This document shows positions 1 to 9,680 of a stretch of 64,000 nucleotides of DNA, one piece after another. Origin of the DNA: Pisolithus tinctorius (taxonomy: Eukaryota > Basidiomycota > Agaricomycetes > Boletales > Pisolithaceae); contig JANFAH010000034.1 of the NCBI GenBank assembly GCA_024663395.1, positions 1 through 64,000 on the forward strand, in the 5' to 3' direction. Within the stretch, counting starts at the first letter, position 1, and each line of letters starts with the position of its first letter. A program made the position numbers and the translations under genes. The notes beneath the pieces are model-generated. The model searched no databases, was not told the DNA's origin, and saw nothing but the letters and a program-made list of their open reading frames with translations.

Positions 1-745
1 TTCGTTTTTTTTCTTGTGTTCTTCTTGGGCTAGTTCTGTAGCTGTGGTGATTTTTCGAAGAAGACTATTGTTGGGATTAATCTTCTTTGCTTCTTCGACA
101 AGTTTTCCAACCGACATCACGAAGTGTGCTCGGATGGTTTTGTCTTCTGGTTCTTCGTAATCCATGAATTTGTTTATCCCTTTCTTTTCAGCAGGGGATA
201 CAAGATTCACGGTTGGTTCTTCGATGGCAACAGAGGAGATGTTGCGTCTTAACTCTTTTGATCTATCAGTTTTCTCGTCGATAGAGAGTGTGCCCATCCT
301 CCAGTCCACAACAGGGTTGTTTTCTTGGAGCCAGGGGAGACCCAGAATGACGTTTTCCGTTCCACAGTTGATGACATGGAAAAAGGACTGGTGAACGAGT
401 CCTTTAATTTTGAAGTAGAGGGTGGCGGAAAACAATATTCTTCCTTTTGAGTTTTGGGTTCCATCGGCATTTTTTGCGAGGATGGGTTCAGCGAGGTGTT
501 GAGTGGGGATTCGGTGCTTTCGCACAAAACCCCAATCAATGCAGGAGATTTCTGCCCCGGAGTCAACCAGAGCGGTGGTGTTGACGACTTTCTGAGTAGT
601 TTCTGATGCGTAAAGGGAAATGGGAATCTGCATAGTACATTCTGGTGTAGACGTTACAAGTACAGGCGCAACAGAAACTAAACTGTCCTTAGTTTGGGGA
701 ACATCTGGCGTCAACGCAGAGTTCCCATTCAAAAATCCTTTCCAA
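1..745 (-). CDS. pol: Pol N-terminus: retropepsin-type aspartic protease (partial)
   Basis: An unbroken minus-strand frame runs from the Gag stop to the window edge. It contains the retropepsin active site [13 protein letters not shown] (DSG at about 566-558) and, about 70 residues later, [17 protein letters not shown], the conserved ILG-x-PWL block of Gypsy proteases. After this it reads through a Glu/Lys-rich linker toward reverse transcriptase. The frame has no own start near its beginning and is in the -1 frame relative to gag, so it is probably made as a Gag-Pol fusion by frameshifting. It processes the polyprotein in the virus-like particle. The 3' end is off the window. Confidence 0.85.
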
Positions 746-1660
746 GGGCCCTAGCGATGTTTACCAAAGCAATAGATGGGCCAGCGACTTTTTCTTCATC
801 GTCGCTTTCTTCTACTTCTACAATTTTGCGGATTTTCTTCACTTTCTTCTGGGGAGTTTTCCCTTTGTCTGGACATTCTTGGGAGAGATGTCCCTTGTTT
901 CCGCAACCGAAACATCTTCCTTCTTTGATGTGACGGTCTCGTTCTTCCTTGGAGAGTCTCACTCCATCCACGTCCATAGCGTTTGGATCTTTTTCTTCAG
1001 CAAAATTGTTCCTGGGGTGGAACGTTTTCTTTCCTTCTTCCCAAAGGTTTCATTGACCTTTCTCCATTTCGCGTCAAACTTCTGTGCTTGGGTGTACCAC
1101 TCGGTAATCTTAGTGGGAGTGGTTTCCATCATGTGGATTCGGTTTGCAATGAAAGGTTTGAGTCCTTGTGAGAAGAACTCGATCAAGGCGACATCTTCCG
1201 TGATGGTTGAGTCAGCTGCAGCAGTCCGAAAGTCGGTGATATACTGTTCCACTGAGTCTTTCTGTTTCAGGGTTCGCAACTTGGTGATAGCGGTGCCTGC
1301 GGTGTCGGCGGAGGTGAACGATGCTTTGAAATCTTTTATAAAATCGGCAAAAGTGCCGAAACTCGGGGGTTCTTTTCCAGAGAGGTTTTCTGGAAGGTGG
1401 TGGCCCAGGCACGGGCGACATCTTTTTTCATATACGACAGGGCATAGACCACCTTTTTGGTGTCTGTGTCGTATAGTTCTTCGTTTACCAAGAGATAGGT
1501 CTGTACGGAGTACAGCCAGCTCATGGCATTCTTCTGGTTTCCATCAAAATCAGACGGAGCAACCGATCTTCCAGTTCAGTGGCTTTGGTGGCATTGCCAA
1601 CTGGTGCCCGTCGACGATGAGCCAGACATCATAATCTGTGGTGGGACAGAGGTGTAGGGA
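729..1660 (-). pseudogene. gag: Gag of the left-edge Gypsy element (frameshifted)
   Basis: Minus-strand reading gives a retrotransposon Gag in three frames. The first piece (about 1524-1376) holds MSWLYSVQTYL and KKDVARAWATTF, typical of fungal Gypsy Gag. The second (about 1370-1016) includes QYITDFRTAA and FSQGLKPFIANR. The third (977-729) has a CCHC zinc knuckle, [14 protein letters not shown], followed by a Lys-rich and acidic tail. A single-base change near 1376 and another near 1015 would join the pieces. The N-terminus before 1530 is unclear. The role is capsid formation and RNA packaging. Gag ends at a TGA just where the protease frame begins in the -1 frame. Confidence 0.8.
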
Positions 1661-1851
1661 AGAGTGGTGGGGGACTCGGTTGGATGGGGGTACCAAGCGC
1701 GCGAGCGACTGGGAGAAAAGGTTCGAAAGAATTCCAGAGGTAAAAACCTCTATCTGGCTGTTCGGGTTCGTTGGAGGAGGTGTCTGTGACAGTGCTCTCT
1801 TGTTCTTTGTCAGATGATGATTCTTCACAAGTGGGTCGCAACGGCGCCCAA

Positions 1852-2376
1852 TGTCGGTTGTTTCGGGGGTTCATGGTGGGGCACTAAGTAGTGACTGATT
1901 CGGCCAAAGGCTGTAGACTTGAGCTTTGTTACACTCGACCGAAGTCAAGACGTAGGGAGAGCTCAGACGCAGACTAAGGTTTCTACTGAGCAACGGCTGC
2001 AGTAACCTCTGTAAATGACAGAGGATTTGAGACAACGCTGGTAAGAGTGGTCCTTGTGAGGGACACTGAGGGCAAAGTTCTGAGAACGCTGCGTATGATT
2101 GAGCAGCTCAAGTCTGGGTTTCCAGGACTTGAGCCGGTAGTCTAAATACTACACAGAAATGGACCATGAGGTGTCCGCATGTAACGAGGTAACTACGCCA
2201 TTGTTGAGCAATGATGACCACATGTCCTAAGCATGTAACGAGCTAGTAACGCCAGTGGTGGAAACAGAGGGCTGTCGGATCAAGAGAGAAGATGGCTCTA
2301 AAAGGAAACTAAGTCCAACGGATTCAAAACAAGGTAAACGTACAGTAAAAGGAAAAGTTAGGGGCGAAACGTAACA
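1852..2376 (-). repeat. 5' LTR of the left-edge Gypsy element
   Basis: The segment starts with TGTCGGTTG and ends with CGTAACA, giving TG...CA termini over 525 bp. On the minus strand it lies immediately before a TTGGGCGCC-type stretch that could be a tRNA primer-binding site, and then the gag region. To its right the sequence changes abruptly to a CpG-free fragment related to the 901-bp LTRs elsewhere in the window, which fits an insertion boundary. The limits are inferred from the ends and this junction, because the partner LTR is not in view. Confidence 0.6.
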
Positions 2377-2614
2377 GTGCTGAGAACTAATAGTTGAAGT
2401 CTGGGTGACTGGCATAGCTGGAGTTGGAACAAGTTTTGTACAGTATGCAAAGATCAGCAAGGGGACTAGACTAAATATAGCAAAAACATGGGAAAACAGA
2501 CCAGAGTTATGTCTGGGTGACCTGGACATGGACCTGGGAGGACTGGGGTGGAGCAGCACAAGGCCAAGAGGCAGAGTGGACCAGAGATAGGGGTAAAGTC
2601 TTGGACTTGAGTTA
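2377..2614 (-). repeat. Decayed fragment of the 901-bp LTR family
   Basis: This stretch aligns with about 18080-18315 of the left 901-bp LTR. Nearly every CpG of that LTR (about 17 in the interval) is TG or CA here, and I see no CpG left. The blocks GACTAGACTAAATATAG and CCTGGACATGGACCT mark the alignment. It is an old truncated copy cut by the Gypsy element on its left and ending next to a Tc1 element on its right. Confidence 0.8.
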
Positions 2615-2618
2615 TTTA

Positions 2619-4195
2619 CAGTGGCTCAAAAAAAAACTGACCACATGTTTGGACATTTTTCACTAAGGTCAATACTGCCCCATAACCCCTAACCTAGGCC
2701 CTAACCTATAGTGTATGAAACAAAGCCCTTAACCATTGGCTCTCTATTGGTGCAGGGTTCAAGGGTTTTGGACAAGGTTTGATCAAATGGCAGCCATTTC
2801 AAAATGATGACTCATGCAGTCAGTTTTTTGACTTCAGGTTTCGATTACATATATTAGACCCTGGCATACTGTAATATTAATACATATATTTGGTAATGGT
2901 TCTATTATGTCACCTTTATGTAACTGAGTGTCAGACACTATAAATAAACCCCACCATCACCATGAAACCCATCTCTGCTTCTCAAAGAAAGAGCAATATC
3001 TCTCTCTCCTCTCTTGATCTTTCCTCCAGCAAAATTGGTCCCAAACTGCTTAGGGCAGTCCTACAGTATGTCATGTCCTTCAGAAACTCCAGCCAGAGAG
3101 GAATAGGCTTTGTGGTGGCCATCCATTAAGGCTTACCCCTACCAACACAAGGGCTATTGTTCAGCAAACCATTGCTGACAAGCCCAAAAATGCTGTCCAT
3201 GCCACTCAATTCATCAATCCTATTATTGATACTCCTGTCTGCCACAGACTGTGAGAAATACCTCAAGGAAGCCTCTGTAAAGGCTGTGGTCAAGAAAAAG
3301 AAACCCTTGCTTTCTAATGGACACAAGAAGAGAAGGCTAGCCTTTGCTCTCAAGTACCAGAATTGGACTGTGGAGGACTGGAAGAGAGTTATATGGTCAG
3401 ATGAGACCTAAATACATAGGACTGGGTCAGATGGGCAAGAGTATGTGTTGAAAAAGAAGGGTGAAGGGCTAATCGCTAGAGAGGTCAAGGGTACAGTTGA
3501 GTTTGGAAGTGGTTCACTGATGGTATGGGGCTGCAGAAGGTGGAATGGAGTAGGGGTTTTGAGTGAGGTGGATGGATGGATGGATGCTGAACAGTATGTA
3601 GCCATTTTGGAGCAGGGGCTGCTGCAAAGCTTGGAAGATTCTGGAATTCCAGAAGGTGACATTATCTTTCAACAAGATAATGGCCCCAAGCACACCTCCA
3701 AAGTTGGTTGGAAGAACAGGAAATCAACCTTCTGGACTGGCCTGCACAATCTCCAGACCTTAATCCCATTGAACATACTTGGAATCACCTCAAGAGATGC
3801 CTCTTGAGTTATGAGAGTGCTCCTACAGGCATTCACTGACTGTGAGAAAGAGTGGAGGAGGAGTGGGGGAAGATTGATGAGGAGAAGTGTCAAAAATGGA
3901 TAGAAAGCATGCCTAGAAGGATTGAAACAGTTATTAGGGCCAAAGGAGCTCATGCAAAGTACTAGATACTTGAATTGATATAAAGTCAACAAACTGACTA
4001 CATGAGTCATCATTTTGAAATGGCCACCATTTGATCAAACCTTATCCAATAGCCTTGACCCCTGCACCAATAGAGAGCCAATGGTAAGGGCTTTGTTTCA
4101 TACACTTATAGGTTAGGGCCTAGGTTAGGTGGTATGGGGCATTATTGACTCTAGTGAAACATGTACAAACATGCAGTCAGTTTTTTGAGCCACTG
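2619..4195 (+). mobile_element. Tc1-like DNA transposon A, family 1
   Basis: It starts CAGTGGCTCAAAAA and ends TTTTTTGAGCCACTG, with TA on each side (2617-2618 and 4196-4197), the Tc1/mariner target. The terminal inverted repeats are about 215 bp, unusually long. Within each, the outer end is repeated in inverse orientation at the inner edge (CAGTTTTTTGACTTCAGG near 2821). It contains a broken transposase gene. It lies between the LTR fragment at 2377-2614 and an old Gypsy pol relic, and is CpG-poor. Copy D at 53.2 kb is a close relative. Confidence 0.93.
2962..3965 (+). pseudogene. Tc1-type DD34E transposase, copy A (broken)
   Basis: The start MKPISASQRKSN matches the relatives at 13.9 and 53.5 kb. 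The N-terminal helix-turn-helix region is disrupted near 3030-3130. Recognisable catalytic blocks follow: WTVEDWKRVIWSDET (first Asp), [13 protein letters not shown] (second Asp) and a PIEHTW-type block (Glu). Lesions are a stop directly after SDET near 3409, a deletion of about 10 bp near 3700 compared with copy D, and a stop in the C-terminal part after AFIH-type sequence near 3838. An enzyme of this type would cut and paste the element at TA sites. This copy cannot encode an active one. Confidence 0.9.
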
Positions 4196-4197
4196 TA

Positions 4198-5183
4198 TGC
4201 CACAGAATATACCCACAGGAATATCCTTGCCTGCATTCACTTTCCTCTCCTCCACTCAGTCCACACTAAACCCCTCTGCCATAGCTGTGTTTAATGACAT
4301 TTACCAACTAGACCCCACAGTTTGCACTCTCATATACAAGCTGGTCACCAAGAAGGGTCAGATGGTACCTGCCCTGATGGCAGAAGAATTCCACATTATG
4401 CAGTCTGCCTGATGATCCTCTCACCAGCCTCCAACCACTACCTGCACATCCACCAAACTTTATGCCAGGAGTAGCATTTCATGGCTGAATGGGTTGCTGA
4501 GCTTAATCCCAACCTGGCTAACTGGCTATGGCCCAAAGAACTCAAACTTGTCAGCTGGCTCATTTGGATCCATGAGCCTGCATTTCCCTGGAACATCACA
4601 GAGCACAGACACCTAGATGAGTGCTACTTCCCCCCTGTATAGATCCCCACAATCCTGCACACACCTTGGGTTGAATGCAATATCCCCATTCCAAGTGCAA
4701 TCCATGCCCAAGTCATTGACATGATCAAAGACTGCATCAAGTCTGGCATGAACAAACCTTCCACAGCAGCCTACTGCTCCTGCTGGTTCTGCATAGTAAA
4801 GAAAGACTGAAAGTCTCATCACCTTGTGCATGACCTAAAGCCCCTGAATGCAGTGACCATTCATGATGCCCCCATTCCACCTTTCATAGAACATATTGCA
4901 GAATCCTTCACTGGCTATGCAGTATATGCAATGATGGATCTGTACCCTGGGTACAACCAGTGCACACTTCATGTCAACTCCCATGACCTTACCACCTTTG
5001 GCACCCTGCTTGGGCTGCACCAGCTCACTACCCTGCCACAAGGCCATGCAAATGCAGTTCAGGTATACCAGGGAGATACTGCATTCATGCTACAGGACAA
5101 GATCCTGCATCACACCTTCATTGGGTGTGCTTCCCACTTCCTGCATGCATTTATCTCACATTCTCTGCAACTACCCAGACAGA
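4198..5183 (+). pseudogene. Gypsy reverse transcriptase relic, left half of an old pol
   Basis: From about 4640 the sequence reads as the N-terminal part of a Ty3/Gypsy reverse transcriptase: a KSGMNKPSTAAY-like block, then HDLKPLNAVTIHDAP, YAMMDLYPGYNQ (canonical form contains FDL.AGYDQ) and LHQLTTLPQGHANAVQVYQGD. An in-frame stop replaces a residue in the KKDxK motif near 4807 (KERLK/KD* region). The YxDD active-site motif is not reached, because the copy appears deleted beyond about 5130. CpG is almost absent and CA/TG replaces it. The foldback element at 5186 interrupts it, and integrase-like sequence resumes after 6706. Confidence 0.8.
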
Positions 5184-5185
5184 TA

Positions 5186-6703
5186 CAGTGGCTCAAAAAA
5201 GTGTCCCAATGTTGGGTGACTTTGGAAAGATTGGAGATTTATGAGAGAACCAGTAGGAGTCAGTGCAAACTGCTGCAGGATCAAAGATAGCACTGCCTGT
5301 TGCCTTGACAACAAGAGCTTTTTCATGTCATTTGGTGGCTATTGCACTGAGATATAACCATTTTAAAATGACATGTCATTGGGACACTTTTTTGAGCATG
5401 ATGTTGTCAGTCATCATTTAGTAAATAACATAAGCATTTGACAACTTCTGAAGGATTTTGTGCTTCCACCTTGCCTGATTATGTAATGTACATAATCCTG
5501 AGCTGTAAAAATGGCTTGGGTCCCACTCAGCTAACCCTACTTCACCAAGAAATGCATTTTTTCCTCTGCTAGAGCAAATATCCATCTGCTTTCTGAATCT
5601 GGCCTTTCTGCTCATCAAATCTCCTCTAAAACTGGTCTGGGGAGCTCTACTGTGGCCAGGGTCATCAAAGAGTCCCAGCTGGATAGGGAGAACCTCAAAC
5701 TGGGACATCCTTACCAGCTTTCCTCTACTGGCAGAAGGAGAATAGTCTCTAGTGTGACCTCTGGAAGAACTGAGAACACTGTCCAGGCCACCCATATGAT
5801 AAGAGTAGCCCATTCCTCTCCTGTCCTCCTGTCTGGCAAGCATGGGCAACAGGGACTTTCCTTTGCTCTAAAGCACCAAAGCTGGACTGTGGAGGACTGG
5901 ACTAGGGTCATCTGGTCAGTTGAACCCAAGATCAATAGTATTGGGTCAGATGGAAGGAAATATGTGTGGAAAATGCTAGGGCAGCCTTTGCAGGATAATT
6001 CTCCTGCTTGACTACAGCCTTCAGGGATGCAGAATTGAGCACACTGAAAACAGTTTGGGACATGACAGGAGAGGAATGGGCTACTCTTATCATATGGGTG
6101 GCCTGGACAGTGTTCTCAGTTCTTCCAGAGGTCACACTAGAGACTATTCTCCTTCTGCCAGTAGAGGAAAGCTGGTAAGGATGTCCCAGTTTGAGGTTCT
6201 CCCTATCCAGCTGGGACTCTTTGATGACCCTGGCCACAGTAGAGCTCCCCAGACCAGTTTTAGAGGAGATTTGATGAGCAGAAAGGCCAGATTCAGAAAG
6301 CAGATGGATATTTGCTCTAGCAGAGGAAAAAATGCATTTCTTGGTGAAGTAGGGTTAGCTGAGTGGGACCCAAGCCATTTTTACAGCTCAGGATTATGTA
6401 CATTACATAATCAGGCAAGGTGGAAGCACAAAATCCTTCAGAAGTTGTCAAATGCTTATGTTATTTACTAAATGATGACTGACAACATCATGCTCAAAAA
6501 AGTGTCCCAATGACATGTCATTTTAAAATGGTTATATCTCAGTGCAATAGCCACCAAATGACATGAAAAAGCTCTTGTTGTCACAGAAACAGTTAGTGCT
6601 ACTTTTGGTCCTGCAGGAGCTTGCACTGACTCCTACTGGTTCTCTCATAAATCTCAAATCTTTCCAAAGTCACCCAACATTGGGACACTTTTTTGGGCCA
6701 CTG
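5186..6703. mobile_element. Foldback element B: Tc1 family 3 rebuilt as a 640-bp inverted repeat
   Basis: The outer ends are CAGTGGCTCAAAAAAGTG and its inverse, flanked by TA (5184-5185, 6704-6705). The arms 5186-5825 and 6064-6703 are reverse complements of each other. The inner approximately 430 bp look identical, while the outer parts have some mismatches. Each arm carries the N-terminal part of a Tc1 transposase gene (SRSTVARVIKESQ-type helix-turn-helix, then RENLKLGHPYQLSSTGRRR), so two identical 138-residue frames face opposite ways. The 238-bp loop keeps a fragment of the catalytic half (WTVEDWTRVIWS, with Val-Glu-Pro where D-E-T would be). It is non-autonomous and interrupts the Gypsy pol relic. 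Confidence 0.9.
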
Positions 6704-6705
6704 TA

Positions 6706-7446
6706 GCTCCCCTGATATGTACCTCTGATGATCCAGCCATTCTGTGCTCTGCAAAGGCATGCACATGTGAGGCTAAAATAGCACTGATCCATGCATTCCT
6801 CATGACCTGTGAGTGACCCCCTGACCTTACTGATGCACAGTACTCATCCTTCTTTAATTCCATTAGCTGCTTCTTCCTCCTCAATGGCACCCTGTGGCAT
6901 AGGGAACTGCACAGGCAGCACCAGCTTGTCATTGATGAACCCAAGCAGTACTGCCTCATCAAGGAGGTGCATGATGACCTCAGGCATAAAGGTGTCTTCA
7001 CCATCCACACCCACCTCCTCCTCCACTTTTGGTGGCCTCTGCTCATTGAGGATGTGAAATGGTATGTTCATATGTGTCATGAATTCCAGATCCACCAGAT
7101 GCAGAAGCTATGCATACCTCCCACTTTGCCCATGATAGGGGGCCTCTTTCATAAAGCTCACATTGACATGATGCTAATGCCTAAAGCCAGTGGCTACCAG
7201 TACATAGTACAGGCTCAATGTGTGCTCACCTCATACCCAGAATGGCACATGCTGTGTGCAGAAAATAGTGCCATGCTCACATCCTTCATCTTCAAGGACA
7301 TTCTATGCTGCTGGGGTCTGTTCACTGAAATCATCACAGACAATGGTCCTGTGTTCATTCAAGCCTTAGATGCCCTAGCTGCACAATATCATATCTGTCA
7401 CATCCATATCTCCCCTTACAATTCTCAGGCTAATGGTATTGTATAG
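6706..7446 (+). pseudogene. Gypsy integrase relic, right half of the old pol
   Basis: The reading resumes after the foldback element. From 6967 it is open: HDDLRHKGVFTIHTH, FWWPLLIEDVKWYVHMCH (remains of the HHCC zinc domain, with the last Cys apparently Phe), then HIDMMLMPKASGYQYIVQ (first catalytic Asp) and TEIITDNGPVF (second Asp). The third catalytic residue should follow QANGIV, but a TAG stop is there (7444-7446). This is the DDE integrase core that would insert cDNA. The RNase H region between this and the RT relic is missing. CpG is almost absent. Confidence 0.82.
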
Positions 7447-7464
7447 CATTGCCACTATGATGTA

Positions 7465-9680
7465 CAGTAGACTCCCTTATAACTGATACCTATATAACTG
7501 ATACTCCCTGAAAAGCAATAGGATTTTGGATTTCCCAAGTCAGTTTGCAGTAAATTCAAGGGCATAACCAATTACCAATAACTGATAGCACTTTTGAGAG
7601 AAAAACCAATAGGTATTACTAAATTAGGCAATAAAATATTATATAATCAGTATTGTTGGGTGATTCAAGGATTGGAATATCAGTTCTTCCTGCTATGAAG
7701 CCCCATATGGAACCCATCAATACTCTAAAAAATGGCCTCAAGAAGCTGCAGGATCAAATTTTTACCCACAAAGCTTCACTTGAGGCTGCTTTGAAGGCTA
7801 ATCAAGCTATCTCAGAGGCTGATGAAGAATGGCTAGATCATGATGGGAATTTGGTGGATGAAGAACAACTGGTCCATGAATTGGATACTGCCTTGGATTA
7901 TGAGTGCTTGCATGAATTTAACTTCACAGGATGAGGCAATTGTGAAAAGGCTAATGGCCATTGCTGGCCCTGTGCAGGTTATGAAGAAGTGCAAATGTAT
8001 GATTTTTGAAGTTTGATGATTAAATATTGAGTATTTTGCAGGTCCCACTATGAGCTCATCCACAAGTCAACAAAAGCATGCTGCAGCCAAGCAAGTTGAC
8101 AAAAAAGAGAATGCCACACTCTGGCAATGGATAGAGGTTCTTGACTGGTATTATGCTAATGGCAAGGTTCAAACAAAAGCCATGAAGCATTTTAATTGAG
8201 TCTATCCCAACCTCCACATAACACAGCCATGAATTTCAGAGTGGCTCAAAAAGGAATCCACATGGTGCACCAAGTTGGAGAGCAGTGGGGCCCTCTTGCA
8301 TTCACTCAAGCAAGTGCATCAGACACAGCATCCTGAGGTTATGGAGATGCTTGACCTTTGGATTTCAAAAGCAATGTCCAATAAACTTTTCTTAACAGGT
8401 GAAATTCTCTGCCAAAAGTGGAGGGCATTTGCCAACCTTGCTGGTGTTCCAGAGGATGAATGCCTTACTCTGAGTGAAGGGTGGCTCAGTCAATACAAGA
8501 CCTGGAGTGGTTTAAAGCAAATAAAGTGTCATGGTGATGCTGCATCTGTAGCACTGGACACTGTTGACAAGGACCAGTTGTGAATCCAAGAGCTAATTAA
8601 GAAACTTGGCTACAAACCATGCAACATATTCAATGCTGATGAGACTGGATTGTTCTATGCATATGTATCTTCTATTTTCAGTGAATAGAAGAGTCTTAAG
8701 TTGACTTTATCAGTATGCCACCTGATTGAGGGCTTTCTGACAAGCAACACTTGGGTTTCAAAAGGAAAAAAAAAAATGCTGACATATCTTGTTGTAACAA
8801 ATGCAGATGGCTCTAGAAAGCTACCACCATTGATCATTGGGAAGGTATACAAACCTCATTGCTTCTGGAACAAAACTGGGTCTGAGCTTGGGTCCCATTA
8901 TCAAAACAATGTGAAGGCATGGATGATGGCTTCAATATATCAAGAATGGTTATTAGATTGGGACCATAAGCTTTGACAGGAGCAATGAAACATTCTCCTC
9001 TTTCAGGACAACTTTGCAGGCCACATTGTTCCTGATACACTTATGAATATTTGCACTGAAAACTTCAAACCAAACTTGACCTCACATGCCCAGCCTAATG
9101 ACCAGGGTATCATCCATCATTTCAAAGCTCACTATCATGCAAAATTTATTGGGCATTCTATTGATCTCTATGAAGGCAGAACCACCCCCACACATATCTA
9201 TGATATTGATCAGCTTGATGCAATGCACCTTGCAAATGAGGTCTGGAATGAGGTGGACACCACCACCATCTGACACTGCTGGTGCAAAGCTGGCATCTTG
9301 CCAGATTTTGAGACAGATACCTTCCCCAGCCAACCATCTCTTTCAATTTCATCCCTTGTGCACCCATCCATCTCTGTGCCTCAAGAAAATCCTGTCCTGC
9401 AAGCCAAAGCACTTCTTCAGTCCACTCTGGACAAGTTGGAGTCCACCAGTGCCCTTCAGCATTCAAATCAGATGGACTTGGCAGAACTACTGAATCCTTC
9501 TGTTGAAACACATGACATGTTCAACACCATGGAGAGGGATATCTTTGATGCAGTCATAGAGGCAAAACAGGTGCAGGGGGACCTGCTGGCTAGCACAAGT
9601 GATAACACTGATAACAAACCTGTTGAGGCACTACCTTCTTGCAGAGAGGCACTCCAAGCCATGCTTGTGTTACACAAGTA
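7465..9680 (+). mobile_element. pogo/Fot1-type DNA transposon relic, interrupted
   Basis: A terminus-like sequence CAGTAGACTCCCTTATAAC starts at 7465 after a TA, resembling pogo/Tigger ends. A direct repeat of TATAACTGATAC follows within the first 50 bp. A decayed CENP-B/DDE transposase gene comes next. The foldback element E is inserted at 9680, and the continuation after 11257 (TTGCACAATATGTGCACTATG) probably belongs to the same element. I could not find the right terminal repeat. Confidence 0.6.
8050..9680 (+). pseudogene. pogo/Fot1-type transposase (CENP-B HTH + DDE), broken
   Basis: The start MSSSTSQQKHAAAKQ leads into an N-terminal helix-turn-helix (TLWQWIEVLDWYY). A CENP-B-type domain follows at about 8275-8580 (LDLWISKAMSNKLFLTG, LSEGWLSQYKTWSGLKQ). 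The DDE_1 domain begins NADETGLF (first Asp, about 8634), then LTYLVVTNADGSRKLPPLIIGK, LFQDNFAGH (second Asp, about 9008) and SHAQPNDQGIIHHFKAHY (third Asp, about 9098). Stops occur near 8197, 8230 and 8581. There is a frame change by the A-run at 8764, and another break near 8975. A GTATCT...TTATCAG segment at about 8662-8711 may be an intron. The C-terminal tail extends to the foldback element. Confidence 0.82.

Larger units (their letters stand above)
1..2376 (-). mobile_element. Ty3/Gypsy LTR retrotransposon, 5' part, cut by the left edge
   Basis: Read on the minus strand, the order is 5' LTR (2376 to 1852), untranslated leader, Gag with a zinc knuckle, then an aspartic protease running off the window at position 1. 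That order is typical of Ty3/Gypsy elements. The DNA is rich in CpG, unlike the flank to its right, so the insertion is relatively young. Reverse transcriptase, integrase and the 3' LTR lie outside the window, so no target-site duplication can be checked. Gag carries two probable frameshifts, so this copy is probably not autonomous. Confidence 0.85.

Noticed and set aside
5418..6471. Two identical 138-143-codon frames facing outward
   Set aside because: They are the wrong-strand reading of the duplicated Tc1 transposase N-terminus in the palindrome. The transposase sense frame explains the sequence.
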